Positions 10,831-23,658 of a stretch of DNA of 64,000 nucleotides are shown here, piece by piece (positions within the stretch are counted from its first letter, which is position 1; the number at the start of each line of letters is the position of its first letter). Under the pieces are notes generated by a model. It was not told the DNA's origin. It searched no databases and saw only the letters and a list, made by a program, of their open reading frames with translations. The position numbers and the translations under genes were made by a program. The stretch is taken from the NCBI GenBank assembly GCA_017590115.1, contig JAGGNK010006615.1:372001-436000 (forward strand), given 5' to 3'. Origin of the DNA: Montifringilla adamsi (Eukaryota > Chordata > Aves > Passeriformes > Passeridae).

Positions 10831-12725
10831 CCAGGCTCTTAATTAGGTGAGATGAGGAGCAGGATTATGACAGTCTGCACTGTTTAACCGCAAACAGTTT
10901 GGCAATCCCTTGCCCGATCCACAAAAACAAGACTGGATACAGAAGTTGATACAATTTAATAAGCAAACTGCTTTTCTGCTGCCCTTGCAGAGCTCCTCAG
11001 CTGCTGCCTTTCCCATCAGCAAGCCCACCCAATTCCCACGGCACAGCCTGGCTGGCTCTGCCGAGGACTGCTAGCAGCATGCAGACCAGTTTATCCTGGT
11101 GGCTTGGGAATGAAGCAGTGAGAACAAGACTGAGAAGTCTACAGCATAACAAATTCTGTCCTACCTGCACTGGCAAAGCAAGTTCACCAGCAAGACAACT
11201 ACTGCCCTTCTTCAGAACAGCCATGTGAAAGAGGAATGGCTGTGCACCAGGGCAAGTTCAATGGGAAAATTCCACATCTTCTCTGATCCCATTCACACTC
11301 TGTCCTGGTCTCTGGCCATAACAACTTTTCCTCAAGCAGTACTACCCCAAACATTTAACCACTAATTGTCCCAACACCACTGTCTGTGGGGCAGGAGGAA
11401 CCCAAGAGGCCTCCACGAGGAGCCAGCACAGACTCTTCAGAGCAATGCCCCAAAGACCCAATGCAAACCTTCACCTCTTCCCTGCACCAAGTCTTTCTCC
11501 CTAGTCCCTTGAGAGAGTTTTGAGTCCCTTTTTTCCCACAATCTGGTATAATTCTAGCTGTTTCAGTTATTTGTGCAATTACTTTATTGCTTTATGGGGC
11601 ACAGCATGCTTTAAGCCTCAAATGCATCTGCTAGGCAGGGAACTCCACATGCCCCTTTTGCCTTGCACAGAAAGTAAAATACCTTCACTTCTAAATTAGC
11701 TCCTTTTCACTTTAATTGAATCCATCTCACAGATAAATTACAAACTGCAGCACTATAATTTACGAGAATTAACATTGCAAGTGAAGCAGAGGACATGGAT
11801 TTTGTAATCTTGGACAGCACTGAGTTTTCCATGCCTTACTGCTCTGTTTTAGGGCATGTACAAAGTTGCACAGATCCTAGAAAGAGGGTGATGAATGGGG
11901 ACACACTACATCAGGGGCTGCAGCACCCAGGGACATTTTTCCAAAACACAGTACATCCCAAAGCTCAGGCAGCTTCCTAAACTGAACCACGGGGCTCACA
12001 AGAAGTCCAAATTAAATCCAGCAATTTTTGGTGCAAGCTAGAGGACTCCCCTCTTCCAAAGGACACATGTATTGCTGCTCCTCTCTTTCATGACACAAAA
12101 GCAGAGAACCACTTGGAGCCAGAGATGGAGGTAAAGAGAAGGAACATCACCTTCAGGTCAGCACTAATTCAGTGTCTTGAACTGGCACCTCTGTAAAAAC
12201 CAGTTCCTGGTTGCTCCCCTGGTGCAAAACTGACAAGGCAGACAGTAGTTCTGCACATCTACCAGGGAGGCCTCGGGAGGGCTCAAATTTGGGCTGTGTT
12301 CGGCAGCACTGGTGAAGCAAAGCCTCTACCACCTTCCCCAGAAGCTCACCTGGGAAATACACATATTAGTAACACCAGGAGCAGCCCACACTTCCTCCTG
12401 CCCAGGCAAAGGGAACGGGAACTCAAGCCCTCCTTTACTTAATTTTAAAGAAAGTGTTGGAAAACTCTTGGTTCATGTGCCGCAAGAGATCAGGAAATCT
12501 GATAAACAGTAAAGAACTGGAGCTGCCCAGCTTTCTGAATAGGTGGAAATGCCAAATAAACAAAACAAAAGCTTTTAAAGTGGTGTCTAGTCTGCCGAAA
12601 TGCCTGCACTCAAAAGCGACCCTAAGCCTACAGTACAATGCAGTCGTTGCTAGACAGGGAATTACTATTCACTTCAGTAGGCACAAACCCCCAACAGTTA
12701 TTTTTATGTCTCTTCTCGAAATCTA

Positions 12726-12777
12726 CAAAGTAGATACACAAGGGTAGATACAGAGTAGATATACAAGAGTAGATAGT
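12726..12777. repeat. Degenerate short tandem repeat, TAGATA(CA) type
   Basis: Four imperfect copies of a unit containing GTAGATA followed by CA/TACA-rich sequence, each copy about 14 to 18 bases apart on the plus strand. It lies within a PDZD2 intron and has no evident function. Confidence 0.6.
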
Positions 12778-13690
12778 GTCATACACAACCTGCACAAGAA
12801 ATGAAACCTGGCATTCACCAGCACCAAGACTCAGCAATACCTGCCTATGCCCACCCTGTAAACAGACTGGAAATGCACTGTGGCAGAGCTGAGCTACTCT
12901 CATCTTCTGTAATGTTATATTTATTTTTTGCAAGACAGTCTCCAAAACCTTCTTGAATGTGTTTGACACCAGGAGGCACCATGTGTTGACCACTGTTCAG
13001 AGGATGCTGGCAGGTTGTTGATGAAGCAAGCAGGGTCCCAGCTGTGCTGGCTCCAATGACTCACTGGTCAGAGCTGCAGCTAAGCAAAGCACACTCCATT
13101 TTCAGATATCCAAAGAGTCACTAAAATTATTCATAATGTTTTGAAGAGAAAAAGTTTCTAAAAAATATCCTTTTAAATATGAAGAAATGCAGGAAATGGC
13201 TAACGCAGTTACGTTTTCCAAGAAACACATATCGCAGACGACACATGCCTTGGAAACAGTAAGATGCTCCCAACAAAACAGTTCCCAATCCTTTTTGGAC
13301 AAGAATACACTTCTTCTGCAGTATATTATGATTTTCCACTAGAAACAGCTTTTGAGCTAAAGGAAATCCAATGTACACAAACAGATTCCTGCTGTTCTAT
13401 TTTTTATGCTTTATCCTTTTTTCCCCCCAAAACACAAAAAAAGCAGGACACATGCTTTCCGTGCAGTTTAGTCACTGTCCACGAGATGTCTCTAAGTGCT
13501 GCAGGGAGATCCCAGAAGACCAGACTTAGTAAACAGGAGAGACCTAAGGGATTCCATGAATGTATGACAAACATGGAACTCAAGCAGTGTGAAAGCTGGT
13601 TCAGCTACTTCATTATTTTGTTTAATACATGCTCAGTTCCTGGCTTACCGCAAATCTGGAGCCTTTACATCATAACAAACAATAAATTGC

Positions 13691-13797
13691 TTTTTTCCTT
13701 TGGTTTTTTTTTTTTTGGTTTTTTTGGTTGTTTTTTTTTCTGTTGTTTTTTTGTTTGTTTGTTTGTTTGTTTTTTGGGGTTTTTTTTGGTTTTTTTA
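13691..13797. repeat. G/T-rich low-complexity tract with (TTTG)n
   Basis: About 105 bases of T with scattered G on the plus strand, including five to six TTTG copies near 13750-13770 and a GGGG run. It is the same kind of sequence as 1625-1873. It extends a plus-strand open frame into a Phe/Gly/Cys-rich tail that is an artefact. Confidence 0.85.
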
Positions 13798-14020
13798 TGA
13801 CAATCTTTTAATTGCCAGTGAAGGACAAAATATGCAATAATCACTCATCAAAATAAACAGCTCTCCTGAGAATGAAACAAGACCTTCTTAATACCGACGT
13901 CAACCAACAGCTGCAGAAAGCGTTCCCATGACACCACCGGTGGAAGCTTTGGATTTCAGCTCCAAACTGGCATTTTATACCATCCTAAGTATACAAGAAG
14001 ATATGGAATATGTAAGAATT

Positions 14021-14056
14021 GTCTTTCATACCTGGATGAAGTGTCTTTCATACCTG
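14021..14056. repeat. Two-copy tandem duplication, 22-bp period
   Basis: The 14-base string gtctttcatacctg occurs at 14021-14034 and again at 14043-14056. This looks like a recent local duplication inside an intron. Confidence 0.75.
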
Positions 14057-17000
14057 CATCTTCAAGGACCTGAAGCCTCACACATTATGGATGCTGCACA
14101 GCACATCACAAATTATTTTTACTTGATTCCAACCAAGATTGTGCACATGGTCAAAAATTTGCAGATGTGGTTCTGAGACATTCACACTAACTCAAAAATT
14201 CTTGAGTATCATCCTTCTGCTAATGTATGGGAACTGCATGGCTGTGACAGCATTTCTCTTGTTCCAGTGCCATGAGGGTGTTATTTTTAGCTTGTTAAAG
14301 GCAGTTCATCTCCTTCAAAACTGGGCAGTTATCCAAACAGCCAAACGAGAGACAGGCTGTACTGTATCTGATGCTTTATGGGAAAAGCCCTCATTCACAA
14401 AAACAAAGACGATGCAGAACCTGTACCGTAGATAAACTTGTGTTTCTATTACTCTGCTGACTCGGCTTTCAAACATATCACATGGGAAGAGCAAAAATTG
14501 TAACTCTGGGCATTGTCCACACTGTTATTTATGGTCAAGTAAGAAAGGTTATGTTCCACCAAGCCCAAGCAACACGAGGTATTCATGATTTGTAGACAGC
14601 ATCACGTCTACAGAGAACCCTTCAAGTACTGGGTGAAAGAGTTTTCTCTTCTGGTCTTTGCCTTTAAGATGGAAACAGTAGGAAAAGGCCCAGAAGGGCT
14701 GGGAGCCAGGCACAGGGAACGATAGGAGTGCTCTGAGGAGCTCCCTCCTGACATGAAGAACATTAATGTCTCCTTGACAGGTGAATTTTATAATGTGTAA
14801 TGTTTTTCAGTAACCCAGTGACACTGCACCCCTGGAGGCCTTTCAGCACTCTTCCTCCTCCCTCAGCTCATGTGATGTGTGCCAACACCTTCCCCCAGCC
14901 CTGACCAGTGTCACACCACCACAACCAGCCCATTGCTGAGCAACCCCCTGCAACAAATCCAACTGCAAGTGCTTATTTTAATGTGATAGGGCTTCTAGAA
15001 ACAACACATACTGTGTGAATGAGATTTGGTCTCCAAGCATTCAGTCATTTTCTCTTGCCCAAATTCCTAACTATATTTACCCTGAAAACTTGCTTCTGGA
15101 GTCACTATAGGACCCAGTGTGTCTCATGAGCCACAGCACGAGGGAAGGGCACTGCACGGACACAGACCCATCGATATGCTGGACGTATACTGTACCTCAG
15201 AAAGATACAGTACAGCCAGACTTTCAACAAATTCAGCATTTAAAGCTGAGCAGCAGCTGTGAGCCATGCCAATGTACAGCTGGACCCTGCCCTTGCCTGC
15301 CCCTTCCAAGAGTGATGGGGCACAGGGCAGGATCTGCAAACATTGCCAGTCATCACCACAAAGAGGAAAAGAATTGTTGAACACTTGCCAGTACATAAAA
15401 AAGCCCCACACCAGGCTTTTCAATTTTTTCCCCCCCTCCCAAGTAAAGCCTTTCATTGCTAAGCAAATTTCTGCCAGGAAAATATTTTTCTTGCTTTTCT
15501 CCCAGCCATGCAGCACTGTTTGAGGAGTGAGCTGTGTTTCTGCAGCCTGTGTTGAGACTGCAGTGCCCTAATGGGAACAAACACTCCAGTACTCCAAGTA
15601 ACAAGGGCCCCTCTCCACGCCCTGCACACATTTAATTGTTGAGTTATGCTTCCTGTTCCTTCTCAATGCTAATGCTTTCTCTGAAATTCTCAGTGTTTCC
15701 AGAAGAACTTTTGACCCCAAGATTGTTTTTAAAGTTATGGCATCGTTATCCTGTTCTTCATTATGTTTGCATGGCTACAGGTAATTATTCGTGGATTCCC
15801 TGGTAAGACAGAAAGGCTCATGGCAGAAAACAACTAGTCAGTCCTACAGCACAAAAAAAAAATATAAACTGAGAGGGAGCAGAGTTAAACAAATGCAATT
15901 CTTCACATTCACCAAACAGGTTTATTTATCCCCTTTCAGCTACATGTCTTGCACGAAAACCACAAGTGGGCTTTGGCAGGGATCAGGTAACCCGGACCAC
16001 GCAGGGAACCTTCAGCAGCAAACATCCTGTTTCTGTTGCTGGTAGGAGGGTGAAGACCTTGCAGGGTCACGGATGTCTCCGTGTGCAACGTGCCCAGCAC
16101 AGACGTGAAGGCACACTTCCCACCCTTCAGGTCATCTCAAAATGATTAAATATGAGTAGAAAGGCCCTGATACCCCACAGGAGGGTCACGTGTCCCCAGG
16201 GCTTGCCTGCAAGGTGAGCTGGGGCACAGGGAGGCAAATTCCCTTCCCAGCACCCCCTCAAAAGGAAGAGATGAGAGTGACCTCCTTTTCTCTTTTTACA
16301 GTTCTATTCTGCATGGAACAGACTCAGCTCAGGGTCCTGCCTCCAGCATCAGGAATAGCAGATTTAAGAATCTGGGGAGAACACAAGATCTAAGTACAGA
16401 GGAGCAGTCCCCAACCTTCCATCCCTGCCCCCAGCAACTACAGATCCAAACCTTTCGAGGCAGACATGCTCTTGCTGTGTTTTACTAACCTGTACAAATT
16501 TCAAGCCATTAATATAAAGCTGGTCACTGAAGGTGAACATTTAAAAAATATTCAGACCATCAGATATTGAACCACACAAAGGTAAGTTCTGAAGAAACTA
16601 AGAATGGCACATGCTTCTGTCCAGGGATGAAAAACCCCCCAAATTTGGAAATTCTTGGTAGATGAGCCTTCTCTTTAGAGTTCACTTCCCAGGTAGCTCC
16701 ACCAGCCAGCAATGCAATGATAGGTTCAATTTCAAGCAACAGAAACACTAGTAAAAGTGAATTAGAATTACAAATAAATCATCCAAGGCAAATGCTATCA
16801 TATTATCCTATTTCACACTTGGACACAGTGACATTTTAGAACAGCAGTGTCAACTGCACATGGCAAAAAATGGATTGGGGTGGAGGAGTTTAAAATCCCT
16901 AAAATGTCTCAGGACCATTTAGGATAACACAACTCTCTGACCAGTGCTTCGGCTCTGAAGTTAAGGAACGTTTTGGACAAACTACTCCTGAAAGAAATGC

Positions 17001-17404
17001 ACTTTAAGGATATTAATGTAATCCCTTTTCTGCCTGGCAGTACAAGTCTTAATGAAGTTAAAACTTTAAGGCATGTTTCATGTTAAACAGGGCTTTACAT
17101 AAGAAGACTGTAAAAGCAGAACTCCATTTAAATTGTATTAAGTGATTTTTATTAATGAAACTTAACAAGTGGACTTTCAAGTAAGACTTAAAGTGATACT
17201 TCTCTTAAATTACAGTTTTCAAGTGTCAGTAAATTCTTCTGCTGTGTCCTGCAGAAGCTGACTAGCTCAGACACTATTTCCCTGTCTAAAAATCCTAGAG
17301 CAGAACTTAAAAGAGCTGGAAACAACTGCTCATGGGGAAATTTTTTAACAACCAGGATCCAGAAAATATAGTTTTAATTTTTACTATTTTTCTCACAGAT
17401 TTTA

Positions 17405-17535
17405 AAAATAAGCCAGTTTGGAAGGGACCTTGGTGAGGTGTCCCATTTCAAAACAGTGACCACTTACATCACTTTCCTTACGAGCCTGGTCCAGCTGAGT
17501 TCTAAGCAGCTACAAGGATGAATATCTGAATATAT
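17405..17535 (-). mobile_element. Probable degenerate CR1 LINE 3'-end fragment
   Basis: The string gtttggaagggaccttgg, followed about 75 bases later by agcctggtccagctgagtt and then caaggatgaatatctgaat, resembles the antisense 3' region of avian CR1 elements (ggttggaagggacct, then a cctgg/ttgaa block, then ccagggatgg). Spacing is roughly right but many positions differ. If correct, the element is on the minus strand and truncated at its 5' end, as most CR1 copies are. It carries no reading frame. Confidence 0.45.
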
Positions 17536-20449
17536 ACCTTCATTCCAAGTGATTGTTTTTTCTGCCTGGTTCAGCCTTTAGGCAATGAGGTGCTAAAGCA
17601 CAAGTCCATCAGGTCTATTAATTATGGCTCTGAACACTCAGCAGTGAATTATATTCACAGAGAAGTTAATTACACAATACCTCTGACAAACCTAGAAGCT
17701 CCTGCAAGTTTTTTAGTATCTTCTAGACTTGTTTAAGAATTAGACAGACATTGTTCTGGGTCAGAAAAGTGAAGTGAAGCCTCAGCTGACAATAAAACAC
17801 TCTGAATTACTCATTATGACATAACCACCCCGCACCTGACAGCACCCCTTTAAATCCCTCCAAAGCCCCACAGAATAAACAAGAAAATCCATTAACCTCT
17901 TGTCAGAGGTGAGAAAGGTAACTCCTGGACAGGGCTGAGTTGGGAGTCAGCTTCAAATCTAAGATGTCTGACTCTCAGACTGAGATCACAGCCTCAGTTA
18001 CCTGGTACCACCTTGAGTACCACCCATCCTGAAAGTCTAATACAATTACATTTGCGCTGATTAAAAATAGTGCAGCTTAGTTCCTGCTTTAATCCTCAAC
18101 CACACTGTCATCCCTTATCTACAGTACAGATATAATGGAATATATGTGAGAGAAAGAGAAGACACATGAATACCATCAAAAGCATGAGAGCACCACAGAG
18201 CAGTGATTTCTAGAGCAATTTTGCAATAATAAATTGGACTACACATTTATATACATTTAAAAATAAAATCTTGCAATGCTTTGATTTCATACTGGCCTTG
18301 AAATCAGCTTCTAAGCTTTGCTATGAAAAATCCCCCCCAGTCTTGCCAGGTGGAAAAAAGCCACATGAATTTTATCTTTTCCATACATTTACCTTCCTTT
18401 GTGGTATGCAGTATTTGCACAGCCCAGCCCAGTTCAAGCTGCCCAGACCTGAGTGGGATGGATGAGGATGAAGGTAAAGCTGAGAGGTTTACACAGAACA
18501 GACTGCCCACCCCAGGCTGCAGCGAGCCCCGTCTGCACTCTGAGGCTGACACAGCAATTGCAAGGGGAACACAAACACATTCTGTGCTTTGGATCAGAAA
18601 AGCAATGATTTCATCTGCAGATCAAGCAAAAACATAAGAGGTCCTAAAGTCACCAAAAACTTACTACATTTCTTTAAATTATATCCTTCAACAAAAGAAA
18701 TTACTAGAAGCAGAAAAGACAATGAAAAAAAAACCCTGCTGCCACTCTTCTAAAGTGTTTATTGTACCCATATTTCTGTGATTTCCCCTCAACCTTCTAA
18801 TGATATATTCTGAAAGTAAAGAGCTATTGCCATTGGGGGTGAGAGCGCCCGACAGGCAGGCAAATCCAGCTGGCTCTGAGTTAGTGGCCACCACCACTGC
18901 CAGCTGCAGTGGCACTGTGATGGACATCAGGGCAGGCTCTAAACTCAAGTCCAAGCAGAAGGGCTCTGGGAGGCTCATGCAGCTGTGTCCTCATGGTCAC
19001 GAGCACCTTAACCATCTTGAGCTTCCCTGAGCACTACGTTAATCTGGAAAAGAAACAACTGATAAAAAAACCATCCCTGGCAACCAGGCAGAGCCTTGCT
19101 GGAATAGACACAAGCAAACCAAATGACAAATATCTCCCAGTGCTGAAAGAGTCAGTGGTATGCCAGGGAGCTTAATCCTGAAGCCACACATAATTAAATT
19201 TTGTCAAAATTGATTTTTATATTTAAGTGCTGCCGAGCCATAGCCTTATTAGAAATCACCAGAACAGAAAGCATGATATGCAGAAGAATTCAAAGTATTT
19301 TAATAGTCAAAAGAATGCTTAGATGCCCACTCAAGTTCACATACAAACACTACACCAACATCAGCATGCTAAGCATCCCACGTTTATTTATTTTTCCCTT
19401 CATCCCCCAAAAAAGGCACCCTGGCACATAGAAGAGAAGACAGTGAAGAAGTAACAAAATTTGTTAGAGTATGAAGATCTGTGAGAGTGTTATAAACATT
19501 GACTCAAACTAAGTCAGACACAACAGGCAGGTAGGAAGTAAACACCAGCATCATGAGACTCATCCTGGGGAATAGCCTTTTTGCTCAAGTGTAAGTGTAA
19601 AAATATAAAATCAAAACAAATCACCAAACCAGTATCATATCTGAGTCATCCAAAGGTTTAACTGATTTATTTTAACAGAAAAGAGTGTGAGGGGAAGACA
19701 AGAAGGGATAATAAGAAATAGATAAAACCTTCAAGCGAATCCACCTGCCTTCCCTTGCTTGAAAACCAGTCCACAAGCTCTTTAGATTAGAAACATCATT
19801 TTATTTTTTGTCTGCACCACACAAGAAAGGCCCAGAAGACCTATGAAGTTTCATAGAGCTGCTGCACTACAAATAAATAACAATAACCCACTTAATCTCT
19901 TCTTAATGTAGTCCTGAAGGGAATGCAAGTGAGACTATCAACCAGCAGCATTTATTCAGAACTTCAACTATGGTTCACAGCCAGAAATTCCTATCCCTCC
20001 TCCAAAGTGTCCGTTGGCTTTGACAGAGCAAATACAAACTTCAAGACATGGATCATAAACTGTTAAAGAAGTTTTGTTACAAAAGGAGGGGAAAGAAGAG
20101 CATGTAACTGCGTAAGCATGGCAAGAGACTTTGCATCAGATCCAACAAAAGCAGTGGAAGTGGGTGGAAAACAATCGAAGAGAAAAACAAAACCATGATT
20201 GCAACATAGGCTGGAGGCCTCGAGAGCTCCTGTTCCCTGTGCTGCTGCCTTGCAGCAGCTCAGAGATGGCAAGGGCTGTGGTAAATGCCATCCCTTTTCC
20301 AGCACCTTCCCCACATCCCGTGCAGAGAAGGGCTGGGTGGGATGGGGTTGCCTGGTCCCAAGGACGTGCTCTGTGTCAGGCTGTAGAAGAACGTGACCCA
20401 TGCAAATGGGCTTTGAGAGAGTGAAAATGTCACACCAAAACACACTTAC

Positions 20450-20617
20450 AGCAACCAGTTTTTCAGGAGACACATTCACTCCTTTCACATCTTCTTCTTC
20501 TGGCTCTTCATTTTCCTTATTGTCAGTGCAAGAGACAGAGTCTTGGACTGAGCAAGTGCTAAGCAAGTCTGGCAAACTGGTAGATGGATACTTCAGAAGA
20601 TCCCCTTCAGAAGATTC
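20450..20617 (-). CDS. PDZD2: PDZD2 exon: acidic linker after PDZ2
   Basis: Visible residues 227-282, exactly 56 codons (168 bp), phase 0 at both ends. The acceptor ctcgggtag leads into ESSEGDLLKYPSTSLPDLLS, then TCSVQDSVSCTDNKENEEPE and EEDVKGVNVSPEKLVA. The donor is GCT|gtaag. The opening E.S..DLL...S.SLPDL and the following acidic run (NKENEEPEEED) match the corresponding part of PDZD2, where an acidic stretch follows the SLPDL motif. The region is probably disordered. The exon is symmetric, so skipping would be in frame. Confidence 0.93.
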
Positions 20618-22734
20618 CTACCCGAGAGACAACACGATATATTACATCACGTGCAGAAAAACACCAGTGCCACAGTAAAACTGCCCCATCTCACCTGGCC
20701 AGTGTGAGCTCCCTGGTAATCCTCCCTGTGTTACACACTTCCCCACATGCTCAAACTGTTAATGGTCTGGTTATAAAAAGCAGGCTTTTTTTTTTTTTTT
20801 TAAGTGTATATGTAAGTAAACATAGGCCAATACACATTTAAAACATTTAGATTTCACGAAGAAGATTTTAAAATAAATGCTTCTTTGGCAGCCTGTTCCT
20901 CCCCACTTTGGATTTAGTAAATGTCACTGAGAGTGAACTGAGAGCTGACAGACCTCATTACTCATTCCATTGCAACCCAAATCACACCCTGTGCTCCTGT
21001 TCCCTCCCTATGGATGTTCCCTTTACATGTTTATCTACCTACAGACATAAGAATAATACACTGACAATGCTACTTAGGACAATACAATGAAAACTGACCC
21101 AGCAATCCTCTACCAACTCATTCCTGATGCTCAAGCATCTGCTTCCAGTCTTTGCCATGTTTTCTGGCAGGCAAACATGTGCCTCAGCCAAAAGCAGTGG
21201 CCAGACAGACTCACTGCTTTGAGAAGAAATTCTGTGTTACTGATCACCAGATCAAAAGGACAAGCTGCATTTCTATACTAACAAATAATGAATGCCCAGA
21301 GGGAGTTACTAGGGAGCACTTCACCTATCTACACCTTTTCTGGGACTGCCAGAAATACGGGACAGGCTGTATTTCCTACTGCTTGCCTTTCCAAGTCCCC
21401 CTTCCAGGGACATGAAAACTGTCCAAATGCACAGAGCACAGGACAAGCAGATTCACAGCCCGATCAGGAAAGTGAAGTTTTATACCCTAAGTTTATGCAT
21501 GATGATTATTTTGATGAGGTCACCATGGGAACAAGCACTTAATTTTAAGGAGAAATAAATGCAGTCTACTGCCTTGTGCTTTGGCAGAGTCCAGCTGTCT
21601 AAAGGAAACACAAAATTACCTACTTCAGGACGAAGTGCGGTGTTTCCAGAAAAAACACTTGTGGGGTTAACGCCAGACTGTGACTCTGAAGAAGTTCTGC
21701 AATGAACTTCAATGTCTAACAGAAATGCTAGAGAAGTCACCAGCTCTTCACTTTGGATATGGTGGAATACAGGATCTTCTTGAAAAACATGTGCATGTAG
21801 CAGCCAGGGAAGCCTTAAAAGCATGCAGATGTTGAAGTCACAGAAACCTGCTTTGGGATGGCTGGGGAAATCTGAAGGTGAAGCTAAGGAAAAAAATTTA
21901 AAATTCTGACACAGTGGCTTGCTGACACCCTGGAAATGCAGGTATATGAGTGCTCTGTTTGGGCCAATATGTTCCTGTCACCACCTCTAAGGCCCTGGTG
22001 ACCCCCACATTGCAGGCAGGTCCTAAGTTGAGATCCCTGGGTGCTTTTGGCAGTCACTTGGCCACGCACCAAACACCTGCAGCAACCCAGGTCCAGGAGC
22101 AGCAGGATATGCTCCATGGAGAAGAGCAAATGGAGGTGAGCAGGATTTTCTTAAACAAAGAAGCAAAATATTATGTAATATCCCCTCAACCTCTTCTGTG
22201 ATCAAGGCAGAACAAAGAGTCCAACTGATAAATGAGTTCCACTCTCATTTCCCATGAAAGTTTCATGTTCCTTTATCTGTAAGAGCTCCATTCCACGCTA
22301 TTAACAAGGACAAAATAAGGAACTCAAGCCAAGAGATAATTTTCAAGAAATCTCAGGCACACAGATAGGACAGAGATGAGAGGTACACAAGCTGTGCAGG
22401 CAGGAAGCAGAAGAGGCTCAGAACAGCCTGCTTTACTTAGCATGTAATTTTAAGAAGATGGTTTTGGCCGAAACGTAGGTAATGTCTGCATGAATAAATA
22501 CTCATCTGCGTACTGAGTGACAGTGACAGTACAAGCAAATCATTAATTTGGTCTATACTGTGCTGATTTGCCACAGATTTATGGCAGCTATTGGTGTATT
22601 TCCCCTTGCTGTGCATTAAATTTAGAGCATAAGTGCACACGTGATTCCCTGTGGAAAATACACCCTTTTCATGCAGCACTTGCTCAAACACCTGTGGATG
22701 TACATTTGTGAGACCACCCAGGAGATGTCAGTAC
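20618..22734 (-). other. PDZD2: PDZD2 intron, 2.1 kb
   Basis: Phase 0 intron right after PDZ2. It holds a 16-base poly(T) at 20786-20801. Otherwise the sequence is ordinary, with no recognised repeat family, exon or RNA. Confidence 0.8.
20786..20801. repeat. poly(T) run, 16 bases
   Basis: A homopolymer of T on the plus strand inside a PDZD2 intron, with no recognised element attached. Confidence 0.8.
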
Positions 22735-22867
22735 CTTGCTAGAGACCACCAGCTGCACCAGGCCAGCGGCCGAGCGGAGGAGGGCCACGGCGTCCTGGTG
22801 GGAGAGCCCCACCAGCGACTGCCCGTTGATCATGAGGAGCTCATCGCCGGCCATCAGCCTGCCATCC
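22735..22867 (-). CDS. PDZD2: PDZD2 exon: second half of PDZ2
   Basis: Visible residues 183-226, with one leading base completing Arg182; 133 bp. The acceptor tttctgcag is followed by DGRLMAGDELLMINGQSLVG and then LSHQDAVALLRSAAGLVQLV and VSSK, ending AAG|gtact. GDELLMINGQ.LVGLSH.{2}AV is almost identical to PDZ2 of human PDZD2 as I recall it. The His of LSHQDA opens helix alpha-B and marks a class I ligand pocket. Here 40 of 44 codons end in G or C, in contrast to the AT-ending linker exons on the 3' side. The donor gtact is weaker than the others. Confidence 0.96.
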
Positions 22868-23515
22868 CTGCAGAAACAGAGTGGGAACATGGAGCTGCAG
22901 GGTGCTTCTACCACAGTGCCCGGCTCTGCTGGAACGTGGTCTGATACGGAGGCATGGACAACATATGATCTCACTATGCTAAGCTTGCAATGATCAGTGC
23001 AGTATTACTTTCTAGAAAAAGGGGCTCAGAAAGGTGCCCACCTGAAATCATTGTCATAACCAGGGCAATTTCACCCTCTTAGCAGGGCTGAGACTCCACA
23101 AGTCCTCTCTGTGACCCACTAGATTAGGTAAGGGAACAGCAGCAAGCCTCATCTCCACCCCATCAGGAACAGCAGGGCAGTCAGTAAGCACCCTGGTGTT
23201 GCACAACTGATCCCATGGGAAAGGCACATCTTCCAAAAATGGATTTGGGGGAAAAGCCTAACAAGCCATCAAGCTCCTTGGATTTCCCTACAACACCAAG
23301 GAAGTGTTTGATCTGTCTACAGTTTGGACAAAACCTTCTAGAAGAAGCTTCAGTGATCAAATACAAAAATAAATTTTTAGTCTGACAATGCCATATTCCC
23401 ACCCTCACACCTTGGCTGGGCAAAACCCCAAACTCCTCTCATGAACCCAGGTAACAGTGATGGCTGTGGTTATTCCATCACACCCACCACCATGAAGGCA
23501 CCACTGTTACCTCAC
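22868..23515 (-). other. PDZD2: PDZD2 intron, 648 bp, inside PDZ2
   Basis: Phase 2 intron splitting PDZ2 just before DGRL. I see nothing else in it; open frames here are short and featureless. Confidence 0.82.
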
Positions 23516-23658
23516 CTGTGTGCAGAGCCGCCTTCCTCCACATGGGTGACGATGATGCTGTGAGGGGACCGCTTTGACCCTCTGCCTCCCGTTATCTGGA
23601 TTCCCAGCCCGTCCGTCCCCTTCAGGATGTGCATCTTCCATATGCGGCAACCTTCTCG
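23516..23658 (-). CDS. PDZD2: PDZD2 exon: first half of PDZ2 (GLGI loop)
   Basis: Visible residues 135-181 plus two bases of Arg182; 143 bp. The acceptor ttctctcag precedes REGCRIWKMHILKGTDGLGI, followed by QITGGRGSKRSPHSIIVTHV and EEGGSAHR; the donor is AG|gtgag. RIWKM.{4}.{2}DGLGIQ.{1}.GGRGSKRSPH is the hallmark of PDZD2 PDZ2. GLGI stands for the canonical GLGF carboxylate-binding loop, a common and functional variant. Entry is phase 0 and exit phase 2. Together with the next exon this gives a complete PDZ fold of about 85 residues. Confidence 0.96.

Larger units (their letters stand above)
7869..20449 (-). other. PDZD2: PDZD2 intron, 12.6 kb
   Basis: Phase 0 intron. Contents recognised: an 18-base poly(T) at 10182-10199, a CpG cluster at 10711-10830, a degenerate 20-bp-like tandem repeat at 12726-12777, a G/T tract at 13691-13797, a 22-bp period duplication at 14021-14056 and a probable old CR1 fragment at 17405-17535. 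No exon, RNA gene or intact mobile element was seen in the rest. The open frames listed by length alone (up to 178 codons at 13264-13800) run into low-complexity sequence or show no domain. Confidence 0.78.
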
